From contig CP012809.1 in the NCBI GenBank assembly GCA_001936135.1, positions 1,847,501-1,911,500 of the forward strand: DNA of 64,000 nt, written 5' to 3'. The position numbers and the translations under genes are program-made. Positions 9,784 through 19,835 of the stretch are shown here, in pieces; the first letter of the stretch is position 1; each line of letters begins with the position of its first letter. This DNA comes from Saccharomycopsis fibuligera x Saccharomycopsis cf. fibuligera (lineage: Eukaryota > Ascomycota > Saccharomycetes > Ascoideales > Saccharomycopsidaceae). The notes under the pieces are model-generated. The model searched no databases. It saw nothing but the letters and a program-made list of their open reading frames with translations, and was not told the DNA's origin.

Positions 9784-10263
9784 TAAGAATACGTTTTGAA
9801 ATTTGTATTTATCGGGGAATGTGTGTCACTGTGTATGATGGGAAAGTATGTACTATAATATGGGAGGGCAGGCAAAAGAGGTATAATAGGTGGAGTCTTT
9901 ATTAAAATATCAAGGTCCAGAGTACTTCTCATGTTGAGAAAACTTGATTTTTTTTTGGTATTTCTGATGATTTTTGAACCGCCAGGTGCCAGTAGAGCGG
10001 TACGCAGCAGCCGACAAAACGGACTTTTTTTTGGCTACTTACGCGTAGGAAACGCCGTTTTATTTTCGATTCTGATACCAGATCACAACATTCATACAGG
10101 AGTCATTCGTTAACAGCTATCAGTCAACCTTATTAACTGGTCGTTGGTTTTTGCTTCATAAGTTAGTTTGAAGATAGCCAGGATATTTACGCTACTTTTT
10201 CTGTCTATGAACCGAATATAAACCACCAAGAATAAAGGTAAAGGGAAAATAAACTAACTCATC
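9784..10263. promoter_or_regulatory. Divergent promoter of RRN10-like gene and SLD5
   Basis: A 480 bp shared upstream region. The only clear element is the ACGCGT box at 10041; short T runs are present. No ORF of note. Confidence 0.6.
10041..10046. promoter_or_regulatory. MCB element (ACGCGT) upstream of SLD5
   Basis: ACGCGT lies 218 bp upstream of the SLD5 start. It is the MluI cell-cycle box bound by MBF, which drives G1/S transcription of replication genes. The match is exact; function is inferred from gene class. Confidence 0.55.
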
Positions 10264-10953
10264 ATGGACATCAACGACATTTTGAAAGACCTCGAAAGAA
10301 ACGTCACCGATGGCAGATCTTCCAAAGCCAACCAAACACAACAAAAACAAGAAGAGTACCAGCAGTTTGTACAGGCATGGATTTCAGAAAGAACAGCACC
10401 TGAACTTTTACCATACCAGCAACAACTTATCGACAGTATTCTTAAGCGACTTCGCGAGCAAATTGAAATTATTGAATTAAATTCCATCGAACTAGAATCC
10501 AGTGATGCTGATATTAAACTCAAGTTGTTGATTATTGAAAACGAGATAGAACGAGTGAACTTCTTGGTCAGATCGTATCTTCGGTGCCGGCTTTCTAAAA
10601 TTGACAAATTCAGCATATACATTAACAACAACTTGGACGAAATGGAAAAATTGTCGCATAATGAGCTTAAGTATATGAATCAACATTTTAAGATTTTACT
10701 TGAGTTGTACAGCCATAGCTTTTTGGATAGGTTGCCTGAACATTTACGATCATTGGACGACACATCCGGAGGAATATCAATGATTAGTGAGCCCAATTTC
10801 AACAAGTTTGTGTTTATTAGAGTGGTTAGTGATAAGGCTAGACCAGTGCGATTTGGGGATCATGAGATTGTGTTGGATAAAGATGATGTGCATACAGTGC
10901 AGTACAAGTTTATCAAGACTCAGCTTGAAGATGGTGATGTGGTACTAATATAG
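10264..10953 (+). CDS. SLD5: GINS complex subunit Sld5
   Basis: The 229-residue protein is the size of fungal Sld5. It begins MDINDILKDLE; the helical A domain follows (LLPYQQQLIDSILKRLREQIE, then LLIIENEIERVNFLVRSYLRCRLSKI near residues 80-110, the most conserved part). A C-terminal B domain ends in QYKFIKTQLEDGDVVLI. Sld5, Psf1, Psf2 and Psf3 form GINS, which joins Cdc45 and Mcm2-7 to make the replicative CMG helicase. PSF1 lies 24 kb away in this window. The start is the first ATG and the length fits, so no intron is needed. Confidence 0.95.
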   Translation: MDINDILKDLERNVTDGRSSKANQTQQKQEEYQQFVQAWISERTAPELLPYQQQLIDSILKRLREQIEIIELNSIELESSDADIKLKLLIIENEIERVNFLVRSYLRCRLSKIDKFSIYINNNLDEMEKLSHNELKYMNQHFKILLELYSHSFLDRLPEHLRSLDDTSGGISMISEPNFNKFVFIRVVSDKARPVRFGDHEIVLDKDDVHTVQYKFIKTQLEDGDVVLI

Positions 10954-11121
10954 GGTTATAGAGGGGGGGCTGTTTACTGAAGAGATGCATTTTATTTCAT
11001 TTACCAAACTTTTTGTTTTGACTTACGTTTTTTGCTTACTCCATTTTCATTTCTTTTACTTCTCTAGAATTCGTCATGCATTTTAATTCATTATTCATAC
11101 CATGTTATACTATATACTATG

Positions 11122-11808
11122 CTATACTGCACAAGTATCAACAGTGCCCAGATGCGACCTATCATCTCCAGAACTTATCTGGGCATTACTTTCCTTCCCG
11201 ATTTTTTCGTCTTTGGTTTTATCCTTCAGCACTATGCGAATGTTTGGGTTATTGTAGATAATGCGGTTAGTCAACTGGTTGCAAACAGTCAAGGTGTAGT
11301 TTTCCGCCACTGCGATCTCCGCGGTAAAACTCTCCACAAACGAGCGGTCTGCCACATTGACGGAATCAGAATAAGCGATAAACTCGCTAAATATTGAAGC
11401 TGAGGACCAAGAAAGCAACCGACGCAAGCAAGCAACCACTAACGACGTGACATGACCACCATTCAAACAGTGCAAATACACTGGCACTGAGTCTGCTTCA
11501 AGACACGCCGCCAAAGCAGCGGCCACCGCTTCGCGCGACAACGGCACTCCGCGCTTCTTACCTTTGCCCACCCGCCCCACTGGGATGTGCACAAGGCGAA
11601 CGCCATTGGCTTGGGCGTAGTGCCAGAGAGCGATATCTGTTTCCGCGCTCACCGCTTGCGGAATAAGCGACACCACCGTACGGATGCGGTGGCGCTGCAA
11701 GAACCGCAAGTTCATCTGTCGCGGGTAGGCGCCACGGTATATTTGCGGGTGCACTGCGGCAAAGCGCAACGGTGGAATCAATGGCTGAGGCAACTGAGGG
11801 CTTTCCAT
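11122..11808 (-). CDS. OCA6: Oca6-like atypical protein tyrosine phosphatase
   Basis: A 228-residue Siw14/Oca-type protein. It has the family opening RFAAVHPQIYRGAYPRQMN, then FLQRHRIRTVVSLIP, and at about 130 the phosphatase-loop region YLHCLNGGHVTSLVVACLRR, matching S. cerevisiae Oca6 (224 residues). Active Siw14-type enzymes have Cys-x5-Arg. Here, as I recall for yeast Oca6 itself, the Arg is missing, so the protein is probably a pseudophosphatase that acts in a complex with other Oca proteins. The coding region is noticeably more GC-rich than its neighbours. Its identity is supported by position: OCA6-DOS2-DOA4 is also the S. cerevisiae order (YDR067C-YDR068W-YDR069C). Confidence 0.88.
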   Translation of the reverse strand: MESPQLPQPLIPPLRFAAVHPQIYRGAYPRQMNLRFLQRHRIRTVVSLIPQAVSAETDIALWHYAQANGVRLVHIPVGRVGKGKKRGVPLSREAVAAALAACLEADSVPVYLHCLNGGHVTSLVVACLRRLLSWSSASIFSEFIAYSDSVNVADRSFVESFTAEIAVAENYTLTVCNQLTNRIIYNNPNIRIVLKDKTKDEKIGKESNAQISSGDDRSHLGTVDTCAV

Positions 11809-12161
11809 TGTGGTTTGTGGGTAGTGGTTGGTGGATGGTGGGTGATAATAGCGATTATGGCTGATGATGGTTGACGGTTGATGTGTGTCAATGACAATAT
11901 TGCTGATTGATACTGATATTCGTGAAAGTTGGAACTTCGGTCGGGCAACTGTGGAGGGCTTCAGTTACCACGGTTTGTGTCCCCTTGGTTGTGTGCGCTG
12001 GCGCAGCATGAGACTGACAGCCAGGATAAACTTAGATTGGGATCATTAATGAAGATGATGATGAAGATGACGCTGATGGTAATGCTGTAACTAGCTATAG
12101 GTCCCTTGCGCTTTGCCTGTTTCTCTTCCAAGTGTTTACAAGTATCTTCTGGCATTTCAAA
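11809..12161. promoter_or_regulatory. Divergent promoter of OCA6 and DOS2
   Basis: 353 bp between two divergent starts. It contains GGTGG-type repeats at 11818-11845 and a GATGA run near 12052-12070. No known factor site could be assigned. Confidence 0.5.
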
Positions 12162-13538
12162 ATGGATTTTGTGTTAGACCCTGCGGTTGCCGCCGCCACT
12201 GCCAAATCAGCTAACAACTCCTCAGAAACTTTGACTGAACCTAAAACACAGGCTCAAGCTGCTTCGGACACCACAACCAATTCCACTTCCACGAGCAACA
12301 GCAAAACTGAAGCGACTCCCGAGGAAATAGAAAGAATCAATAAGAAGACCGAAGAAGAATTTAACAAGCTTGAAGACAAGATCGAGGAGACCTACAATCT
12401 CATGCAAAAGGCTACTTCTGGATGGGGCAGTTCCTTGACTGGTTTTTGGAGTAAAGTCAAAATCCCAGAATCTTTGAGTCTTCAAGAAACTCAAAAGAAA
12501 CTAGAGGAACTCAAATCAAACTTACCAGAAGCTGTTGCTCAAAGAAGAAAACAAGTGGAAGAGTTGGCCGCTAAGGGAGGTGAGCAGTTGAATCAACAAT
12601 TCAACAACTTGTCCTTGTCTTTGAGTGAGGACCAAAAGAAAAAGGAGGAGGCTCAGTCCGGCGAAAACCGTGACATTAGCAATGTTAACGGTAAAGGCAA
12701 AGACCAAAAGAAAATGTTGGACATCTTAACCAAAGCAACCAACAGTTATTTAGACGATTTGGATCACGAATTGGAACAAGTTGAAAAATTCGCCGGCTCA
12801 TATGCTACAAAAGTCAGCTCATTTATCAAAACTAATCTTCTTGAAACTGATGCTAAAATCAGAGAAAGACTCATTGAAGATGCTAATAAAGGTGACTTGG
12901 ATGCGAATGAATCTAATTTGTTATTTAACGTACCTGATAACATCAAAACTCCAATATACGCCACAAGAACTGAAGCTCAGTTGCATGCATTACATACTTC
13001 GCAGGATCTTTACGTTACTGATGCTATTGATTCTGAATTCGCTACATTTCTGAAGAGCTTCAATTTGGAATCCAAAACCGCTGAGATTTCTTCATTGTTG
13101 AAAAAACATTCTCAATTGCAAAATTTGATGGCTGCAGTGGTACCAACCAAAGTTTCTTATGAGGAATTTTGGGCTCGTTACTTTTTCATGTATGGTAAAA
13201 TTTTAGAGCAAGAAGAAAAAAGAAAAAAGATTTTGGAAAATAATGCCGATGATGGTGATGATGAGGATTTCAATTGGGACGATGATGATGATGATGACGA
13301 TGATGAAAATGGCAAGAATAGTGGCAATAGCAAGAACAAAGATAACAAGAAGTCGGCTAATTCTTCCGCTGGTACTGGTGCCACTACTGCAAATGTTGAA
13401 TCTAGAACTTCTTCTGAATTAACTTATGACTTGAAGTCCACCAATTCTTCAACGCTAGATGTGGTAGCTAGCAAAAAAGCAGAGAATGCAAAATCTGGTG
13501 CTAATGATGATGATGACGACGACGATGATTGGGAATGA
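12162..13538 (+). CDS. DOS2: Dos2-like BSD-domain protein
   Basis: The ATG at 12162 (AAAATGG context) is chosen over an in-frame GTG 30 bp upstream, giving 458 residues. The order is: a Ser/Thr-rich leader, a charged helix (EEFNKLEDKIEETYNLM), SGWGSSLTGFWSKVKIPESL, coiled-coil-like stretches, then a BSD domain near residues 275-345 (EFATFLKSFNLESKTAEIS, YEEFWARYFFMYGKIL). The tail has two Asp runs and ends DDDDDWE. S. cerevisiae Dos2 (YDR068W) is shorter and of poorly defined role, reported in ubiquitin and single-copy DEP-origin studies. Synteny with OCA6 and DOA4 supports the call. Confidence 0.88.
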   Translation: MDFVLDPAVAAATAKSANNSSETLTEPKTQAQAASDTTTNSTSTSNSKTEATPEEIERINKKTEEEFNKLEDKIEETYNLMQKATSGWGSSLTGFWSKVKIPESLSLQETQKKLEELKSNLPEAVAQRRKQVEELAAKGGEQLNQQFNNLSLSLSEDQKKKEEAQSGENRDISNVNGKGKDQKKMLDILTKATNSYLDDLDHELEQVEKFAGSYATKVSSFIKTNLLETDAKIRERLIEDANKGDLDANESNLLFNVPDNIKTPIYATRTEAQLHALHTSQDLYVTDAIDSEFATFLKSFNLESKTAEISSLLKKHSQLQNLMAAVVPTKVSYEEFWARYFFMYGKILEQEEKRKKILENNADDGDDEDFNWDDDDDDDDDENGKNSGNSKNKDNKKSANSSAGTGATTANVESRTSSELTYDLKSTNSSTLDVVASKKAENAKSGANDDDDDDDDWE

Positions 13539-14272
13539 GTTATCTTCCATAAAGATTTAGCTTTAGTGTTAGTTTGCTAGGTGTGTTCTCTCTGATTCTT
13601 AATTTTTCTTTCCTTCTTTTCTTTTAATCATCATTAAATATATTTTACGTCTTATGTTATGTTTCTTTACAGTTTAATTTTCTCATTTTTTATATTTGGC
13701 TCAAAAGCAAACGCGCTATGATAAATATTCTGTTCTATTCTGTTCTGTTCTAATTATTTTCTCGTTTCTTCTTCTCTTTTTGTTCTTTCCTATTCTTTTG
13801 GCTTTCTTTATAATTATTGTTGTTGTTATTATTGTTAGTATTAGTGTTATAAGTGTTAGTATTAGTGTTATAAGTGTTAGTATCGGTAATTTAATTATAG
13901 CTTGCCCTTTTCATTTTCACTACTTTCAAAAATATAATAATCAATTTGCCTCAAATCAGCTTTTACAGAAAACAATTTTGTACCAGTTTTCGGCAACGCA
14001 GGTCGTAAGCAGCTGCTTATCCTGGTTCTGTCTCTGGTACTGGTCAGACCAGGCGCCTGCTTGTAGCCTCCCTTATGCTTTTGAATATAAACCACGATGA
14101 AGCATGCGTACGATCTACTATACCGTTAACCGTGAGGAGCGCGAATGCTGCTGCTATTTGAATTACAGCTTCCATTTTTCTTTTGTTTTTATCCAAATTA
14201 TTGATTCAATACAGTAATATAAGACCTGATCAGAAAAATCACTATATTGAATATGATATCACTCTATAAAAC
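13539..14272. other. Convergent intergenic region of DOS2 and DOA4
   Basis: 734 bp, T-rich near DOS2. It contains an imperfect GTTAGTATTAGT/GTTATAAGT repeat at about 13835-13890. No ORF or RNA gene is recognised; the 134-codon plus-strand frame here is low-complexity and has no family features. Confidence 0.5.
13835..13890 (+). repeat. 21 bp minisatellite, about 2.5 copies
   Basis: The unit GTTAGTATTAGTGTTATAA plus GT is repeated about 2.5 times in the DOS2 3' region. Confidence 0.75.
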
Positions 14273-17200
14273 TCAAATTAGATAAACTCTCTGCCAAAAC
14301 AACACGTAATTATCCTTTGAACAAACGGCACTAGGCTTTTGATTCTTATACACCTTAGTATCATCGTAATAACACCATCCTTTTCCTGCTCCCTTGTACA
14401 CGAATGTAGTATAATGGCCGCCTCGAATATTTCCAGAATGATTGATCGCACCATATACTTTGTAATTGAAAGGCGGCACTTGTCCTCGAATTTGTAACTG
14501 ACTTAGCCTCTTTTTTTCTTCTTCGTTAGATACTGGAGTCCAGTATTTCTCCAACTTGAGTTCAGTTTCCACAGGATAGGTTATTGAAGTCTCAAGTTTC
14601 TCCCATCCGAATCCTGCTTTGAAACGTTTGAAATGGATGATTAGGACCTTGGGCAATCTGGTGATCTTTAGCACTTTGGTGGATTTTTGAAATTTTCTGC
14701 ATTTCGGACAATACCATTTATTGTCACCGTCTAATAATTCAACTTTTGTAAACTCGGCAAAACAATCATCAATAGTAATATTTTGCTTGTTGTTGCTGTT
14801 GCTATCAGGGATTGGTAAGCTTAATGTAGAAAATGCTTGATATGTGGTTGATGTATGGCGACAGAAAAGACATTGTAATCTGCTCAAGTATTGACCTTGA
14901 AATAAATCAACAACAGCACTGAAATCAGTTTTTAAATATCGTTCCCATTCAATGGTGGATGCAATGCGGAACGGTAATCTTTCTCTTCTTGCTTCATCTT
15001 CTTCAGTTAATGCCTTCATTGGTGGATGCCCTCCACATTGATTCAAATCCTCGTGAAGTCCATCCAACAAAAAATTTAAAAACTCTTGACAATCTTGTTG
15101 TTCATAACCTTTAAATTCCGAATTTAATGAACCGCAAATGTTTTTAAATTTGGATGGAACCACATATGAACCATCGGTTTTCGACATGAGCTTGACCACT
15201 TCATAGTAATTATTTGCTAAAACGCCCTTGGAACCAAGTTTGCTATTGACATTAATATAACGTTTGTAGGAATTATTCAAAAAAATTAACGATAATTGTG
15301 CTGTGCCAGTCAAACATTGTAATACACAATTCATGTAACAGGTGTTCCCAAGATTGTACAATCCTGAAGTAAAGTCCAACGAGCAAGTGATTGGCTTGAG
15401 GGCAAAACCATTCGTACCGCCATTACTATTGTTATTATTATGGGCAGTTGATGCAACCAAAGGTGAAGGTGATGGCAGTGGCATGTTGTTATTGTTGGAA
15501 ATAAGTGCTGATGCTTGGGGCCCGCCAGCAGAAAAAGCTGCTGGTTCAGGTGGCTTGATGCCGTTTGGTAAATGAGTGAATTGTGGTGATGTTATCGTTG
15601 ATCCACTGTTGGCGCTAGCACTGCCGCTCCGACTATTTGTAAGACTATTATTATTAAAACTAATTGGTATTTTTGCGGGAAGGCTAGGTGATGATGTTGT
15701 TGGTGGCGATATTAATGATGATGGAGATGCTAATGATGGAGATGATGATGCTGCTACCGCCGTTGTGGATGATTTCAATAAATTTGAAAAAGATGAAAAA
15801 GAACTTCTTTTATCTATTGGTGGAGGACTTCCTGGGAAACCATCTTGTTGTAAATTTGGTGATGTTGTTTTGCTATTGAAACTCATTCGTTTATTGTTAT
15901 AAGCAGGAGGTTGTTGTTGTGGGAAAAAAATTTGTGAACTGCTACCGTTGATATTGGAATATCTTTTACACAGTGGGACATCAGTAAGGGACGAATTTGA
16001 ATAGGAAACAAATTGTTGCAAATTTTTGGCATAGGGGGCATTTTCAGAAATACTGTTTCCTGTACTATTTGGTGAAAATTCTTGTGGATTGTAATGATCG
16101 GTATAGCCATTTGCTCCCTGATCTGGCAAACTACCATAGTTATCAGAAGCAAAAGACGTCACAGAGGTTTTTCTGAATGTCAACGGTCGAGATGGGATTG
16201 ACTGCGGTTCCATTAAAGTTTCAATTCGAGGTTTTGTAATGAAATTTTCGCCAGCTCTTTTTTCCCATTCAGTGAAACCTCCATTCAATATAAGTGGATT
16301 TCTCTTTAATGGTTTACCTATACTTTTGCTATTTAAGGTAGCAAGTAATTTTTTGAGATAATTCGGTAATGGCGTACTAAATTGTGTGGTTGCTGCTGAT
16401 GTCACTGTATAATCTTGATCGTAAAATACTACCAAATCAAACAAATGTCTATTGTTAAATAAATGTTGTTCATCTTGCGGGGAAATTAATAGCGATTCTT
16501 CTAATTCTTTTTCTGTAAAGTTTGCTTGAATTGAAAATGGTTCAATGCATAAAACGCTGTTTGATAAAATATGGGATTTGTCAAAGTTTTTTCTATTTCT
16601 TATATCCAATAGCAAGATTGATTTGGGTGCTTTTCGCATAAGTGCAAACAATTCTTCGGTATTTAAATACCATTGATTCTCAAATTTTTTAAATAAAGAC
16701 TGATCTACATCGTCGAATTCCAACTCTGGTGGTCTAGCAGGAGAAGGCGATCTTGATCTGTAGTGTAAATTAAGAGGCGCAGATAAATTGCTACTTCTTG
16801 ATCTTGGCTCCGGCAGTGACAATGGCTGTGGTCGCTGAGACGGGGCCACTAGTTTGGAGGATTCCGCTTGCGGCTGCTGTATGCTAACCAGTGGTACATT
16901 GCTATTATTCAAAGTAATGTGCCCTTGTTTTCCGATATTTTTATTTGAATTTGTGGCGGTCTTTTCAGGGCTTACTGGTTTGTGTACTCTAAGTCTATCG
17001 AATCGCAGTATAATATCATCTTTAGGAGCCTTTTGCGCGTCACTGATAGCTGGCCTATTTGATGATAATGTTGTCTGTAGCGCTTGATGATTTGATAATG
17101 AAGCTGATCCTGACGAACCCAGTCTTTTTTGTTTCTGTTGTATGGGGGATCGAGAGTTTGACTTATGCTTTAAATAATCTTTTATTACGTCGATCCGCTT

Positions 17201-17633
17201 ATCCTCAAATATCTTCGTGGTAAGACTGCTGTAAATCTCATTTTTGCCCTTATTGGTAATCAATTCTTGGTAGTCGTTTTGGCTGGGGATGAGGATGGAC
17301 ACAATGGCAGTTGCCACCATGAAGTGGAAATATGCTAGTTCATAATTAACAGGGCTATCTATCTTGGAAGCTAATTTGTTATACTATGAATAAGACTTGT
17401 TAGTAATATGTCTGCTGAGAAGCAAACAATGGCAATGAGCCAGAAAAATGGTTGGTTGATGATCTGTTCAATCCGATCAACACTTTGACAGAACACAAAG
17501 TACATACCTGTTCTAAATGGCTGATTGCGGTACTTAGGCACTTGAGAGCCGGCTGACCCTTGTGGCGTTTGACAGTACTATCAACCTCAGCATTTAAGTC
17601 AGGTAGGGATCTTGGAGTTAACACTGTTGGCAT
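14273..17633 (-). CDS. DOA4: Ubiquitin-specific protease Doa4/Ubp4 (rhodanese + USP), two exons
   Basis: Exon 1 is 17508-17633 (42 codons) and exon 2 is 14273-17383, joined in phase 0 to give 1078 residues. A single-frame reading would begin at the ATG at 17320 and lose 63 residues. Joined, the N-terminus reads ISHLEQ-YNKLASKIDSPV and then YELAYFHFMVATAIVSILIP, matching the Doa4 N-terminal helical region that binds ESCRT-III. A rhodanese-like domain covers ~280-420 (ILLLDIRNRKNFDKSHI). The USP domain starts at ~715 with GLYNLGNTCYMN (catalytic Cys ~724), has a CxxC zinc pair (CLFC, CPKC) and ends with the His box GGHYTTFVYKG. Doa4 removes ubiquitin from endosomal cargo before vesicle budding. 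Convergent with DOS2. Confidence 0.93.
17384..17507 (-). other. Spliceosomal intron in DOA4 (124 nt)
   Basis: On the minus strand the donor is CAG|GTATGT (17507 downward), a perfect TACTAAC branch point lies at 17399-17405, and the acceptor is TTCATAG (ending at 17384), 16 nt past the branch A. Joining the exons keeps the frame and restores the conserved N-terminus. Confidence 0.88.
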
Positions 17634-18600
17634 TTAAACATCTAACTTTTGAATCTGGATTGGAACGATTAGTGCCGTTCTGGATATAATAATAATATAA
17701 GAGCGCAAGTGGAAGTGGAGTTATGGGATGATAAAGGAAATGAGTATAGTACAGGGAGAGACAAAGATGCTATAATGAGTGGAAAAGACACTTATAATGG
17801 CTAACACTGTCGAGGAAGATGCAAAAGTGGTGTGGGAAATGGTGTCTAGTGGAAGTCTGATTGTTGATGGCAAAAGAAAGACGGTGTCACTCTCAAGATT
17901 CGGATTTTTCCCATACTAAAAGGGCTCTGCCATAGTGGTTGTCCCGTTGCGGCGGTACGTCCCGCGTATCTGGCTCTCGCTGCTCTGCAACTGGTCAACA
18001 TTATAAAACTCTTTAGAATACAGGTTCCTCTTGTGGGGGCAGGACAATTAATGATTGGAGACATTAAAAACAATATCAGCTGTGGTAACAGATACCTAAT
18101 GTTTTAATCAGATATGTCTGATTACTGGCACTTCCAACTTGGTAGTTCTACCAACCGCATGCAAAGAAGTTCTCTAGTGCCGCTTTTTAACCTTGCTCTA
18201 AGGCCATTCGTTAAGTAGCAAGCTAAAAAGAAGCACAATTGAACTCGCTTCTGGAGTCTTTCTAGTCTCTCAATTAAACCTTTCTGAGAAGAGGAACAGT
18301 ATACTCTAACATGTATACTACACTCAGCTGCAGATGCTTGCACTTATCACAACATTGGAGCATATAGACACTGTTTTATGCGTTTATATGCATTACTCTA
18401 ACATAAAAACCAGCATGTGGCCGGGTAATATCTGATTTCTGCTGTGCTCTGCATTATTTTCAGTTTGTTTTCTTCTGTTTAGTAAGAGTGCCGAAGTTCA
18501 AGAAACAAGTAAATAGCATGTTCCAAGCTCATCACCACCCAATTGCACTAGCCTAAGGTGTCATCTCCTTTAAATATCCATCAGCAGTGCTACCACAAAT
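17634..18600. other. Divergent intergenic region of DOA4 and POM34
   Basis: 967 bp. A short overlapping upstream ORF lies at the DOA4 start (ATG 8 nt before the main ATG, out of frame). A slightly GC-richer patch at 17797-18100 is open in more than one plus frame (40- and ~77-codon frames) without a recognisable family. Otherwise nothing is seen. Confidence 0.5.
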
Positions 18601-19524
18601 ATGACCATAAATAACGATACTAGCTCCGGCAATTTCAACCCCAAAAAAGCCCAGTGGGACCTTTTGGCAGAGCAGGCTAACTTGTTTTCCAACACTACCA
18701 CTACTACCACTACTAATCAGAAACAATCCAATATCAACAAACAGCAGGATGATGAACATAAAAATGCTATTGGCAGCTCTTTCTCTTTCTTCGACCACAC
18801 CAAATTATCCTCCAACAAAAGTCCCTTGGACTCCTCGGTATTGTCCGCAAGCGCCGATGCTGTGCGAAAAGAAACAACGGCACCAGCTCCTCATATTAAT
18901 AAAGAAATAGAAGCAAGAAAGATATTTTACAACTTGTTTTTTTGGGCAGTTTTCAAATTAATTAAATCATCTCTTTTACAAATACGCTTTATTGAAAAAC
19001 TTGTGAGTTCCAATATTGCTGTGAATTACGGGCTTTTAGGTCTTGAAATCTTGTTTGGTTACAATATCGTTGCTGGCTTTTTAATAGTGTCTAAAACTGA
19101 ACCAGAAACAAAATCCGAAAAAAATAATTCAAAAACTAGTTCAGAAATTAGTTCCAAGCCAACACCTCAGCAACAGCAATTGCAAGAGCAAAATATACTA
19201 TCTCAACAAACCTTAGCAGGCACTCCACAAAATCAGCAACAATCACAGCCTCTATTATCATCCTCCTTAAGCTCTTTGCGGAGCGCTAACACTAGCAAAC
19301 CGGCCTCTTCCACCACACAAGCAAACACAGTAAGCTCGCTTTTATTCTCCAATAGAAACGTTGCTGAAAGCCAGCCGCTTTTCTTGAACGGAAACCAAGG
19401 CAACACCACTTTGAGTGCTCCGGAGCTAAAAAAGGATAATCAAGCAGCACCATCTTTCGTGCCTTCTGCTAAATACTACTACCGAATGAATTCCTTCAGT
19501 CAGGCGAGAAAAGCCTTGTATTGA
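18601..19524 (+). CDS. POM34: Nuclear pore membrane protein Pom34
   Basis: The 307-residue protein is close to S. cerevisiae Pom34 (299). Residues ~100-165 hold EIEARKIFYNLFFWAVFKLIKS, the first membrane segment, and a second hydrophobic stretch (YGLLGLEILFGYNIVAGFLIV), matching the family's two transmembrane helices. The C-terminal signature SAKYYYRMNSFSQARKALY matches yeast SSKYAYMMNSQSPRGKI. The flanks are Ser/Thr/Gln-rich. Pom34 anchors the membrane ring of the pore with Pom152 and Ndc1. Outside the membrane block similarity is low, so the call rests on the order of features and the C-terminal motif. Confidence 0.85.
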   Translation: MTINNDTSSGNFNPKKAQWDLLAEQANLFSNTTTTTTTNQKQSNINKQQDDEHKNAIGSSFSFFDHTKLSSNKSPLDSSVLSASADAVRKETTAPAPHINKEIEARKIFYNLFFWAVFKLIKSSLLQIRFIEKLVSSNIAVNYGLLGLEILFGYNIVAGFLIVSKTEPETKSEKNNSKTSSEISSKPTPQQQQLQEQNILSQQTLAGTPQNQQQSQPLLSSSLSSLRSANTSKPASSTTQANTVSSLLFSNRNVAESQPLFLNGNQGNTTLSAPELKKDNQAAPSFVPSAKYYYRMNSFSQARKALY

Positions 19525-19835
19525 GCTTACTCCCTATTATAATATACACTTTAATACAAACGTTCAAAAACTTTGTAGTTGCGCCAGTCTTTCCACTGTC
19601 TCTTGATGTTGATGTTGATGTTTGCATCAACAGCGCTTATAGCGTTGAACCGTGGTCGGGTAATGACGGAAGTCCGTGCATAAAAACAGAGTGTGTGATT
19701 GTATTATAGTCTGTTAAGGCAAAACAAAAACAAGGCAACACCGAAAGCAGACTTGATCTGATCTGAAAGGGAACAGTAGATCAAAAGAAACTCTCCGCTG
19801 ATAGGATCAAAAAGCTTGAATGTTTACGAAAAGCA
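19525..19835. promoter_or_regulatory. POM34-DYN3 intergenic region
   Basis: 311 bp holding the POM34 3' end and the promoter of the next gene. A GTTGAT repeat (19604-19620) is present. No clear factor site. Confidence 0.4.

Noticed and set aside
13696-14100. 134-codon plus-strand ORF between DOS2 and DOA4
   Set aside because: Dominated by repeated Ile/Val/Ser from the minisatellite; no family features, and it sits in a convergent 3' region.
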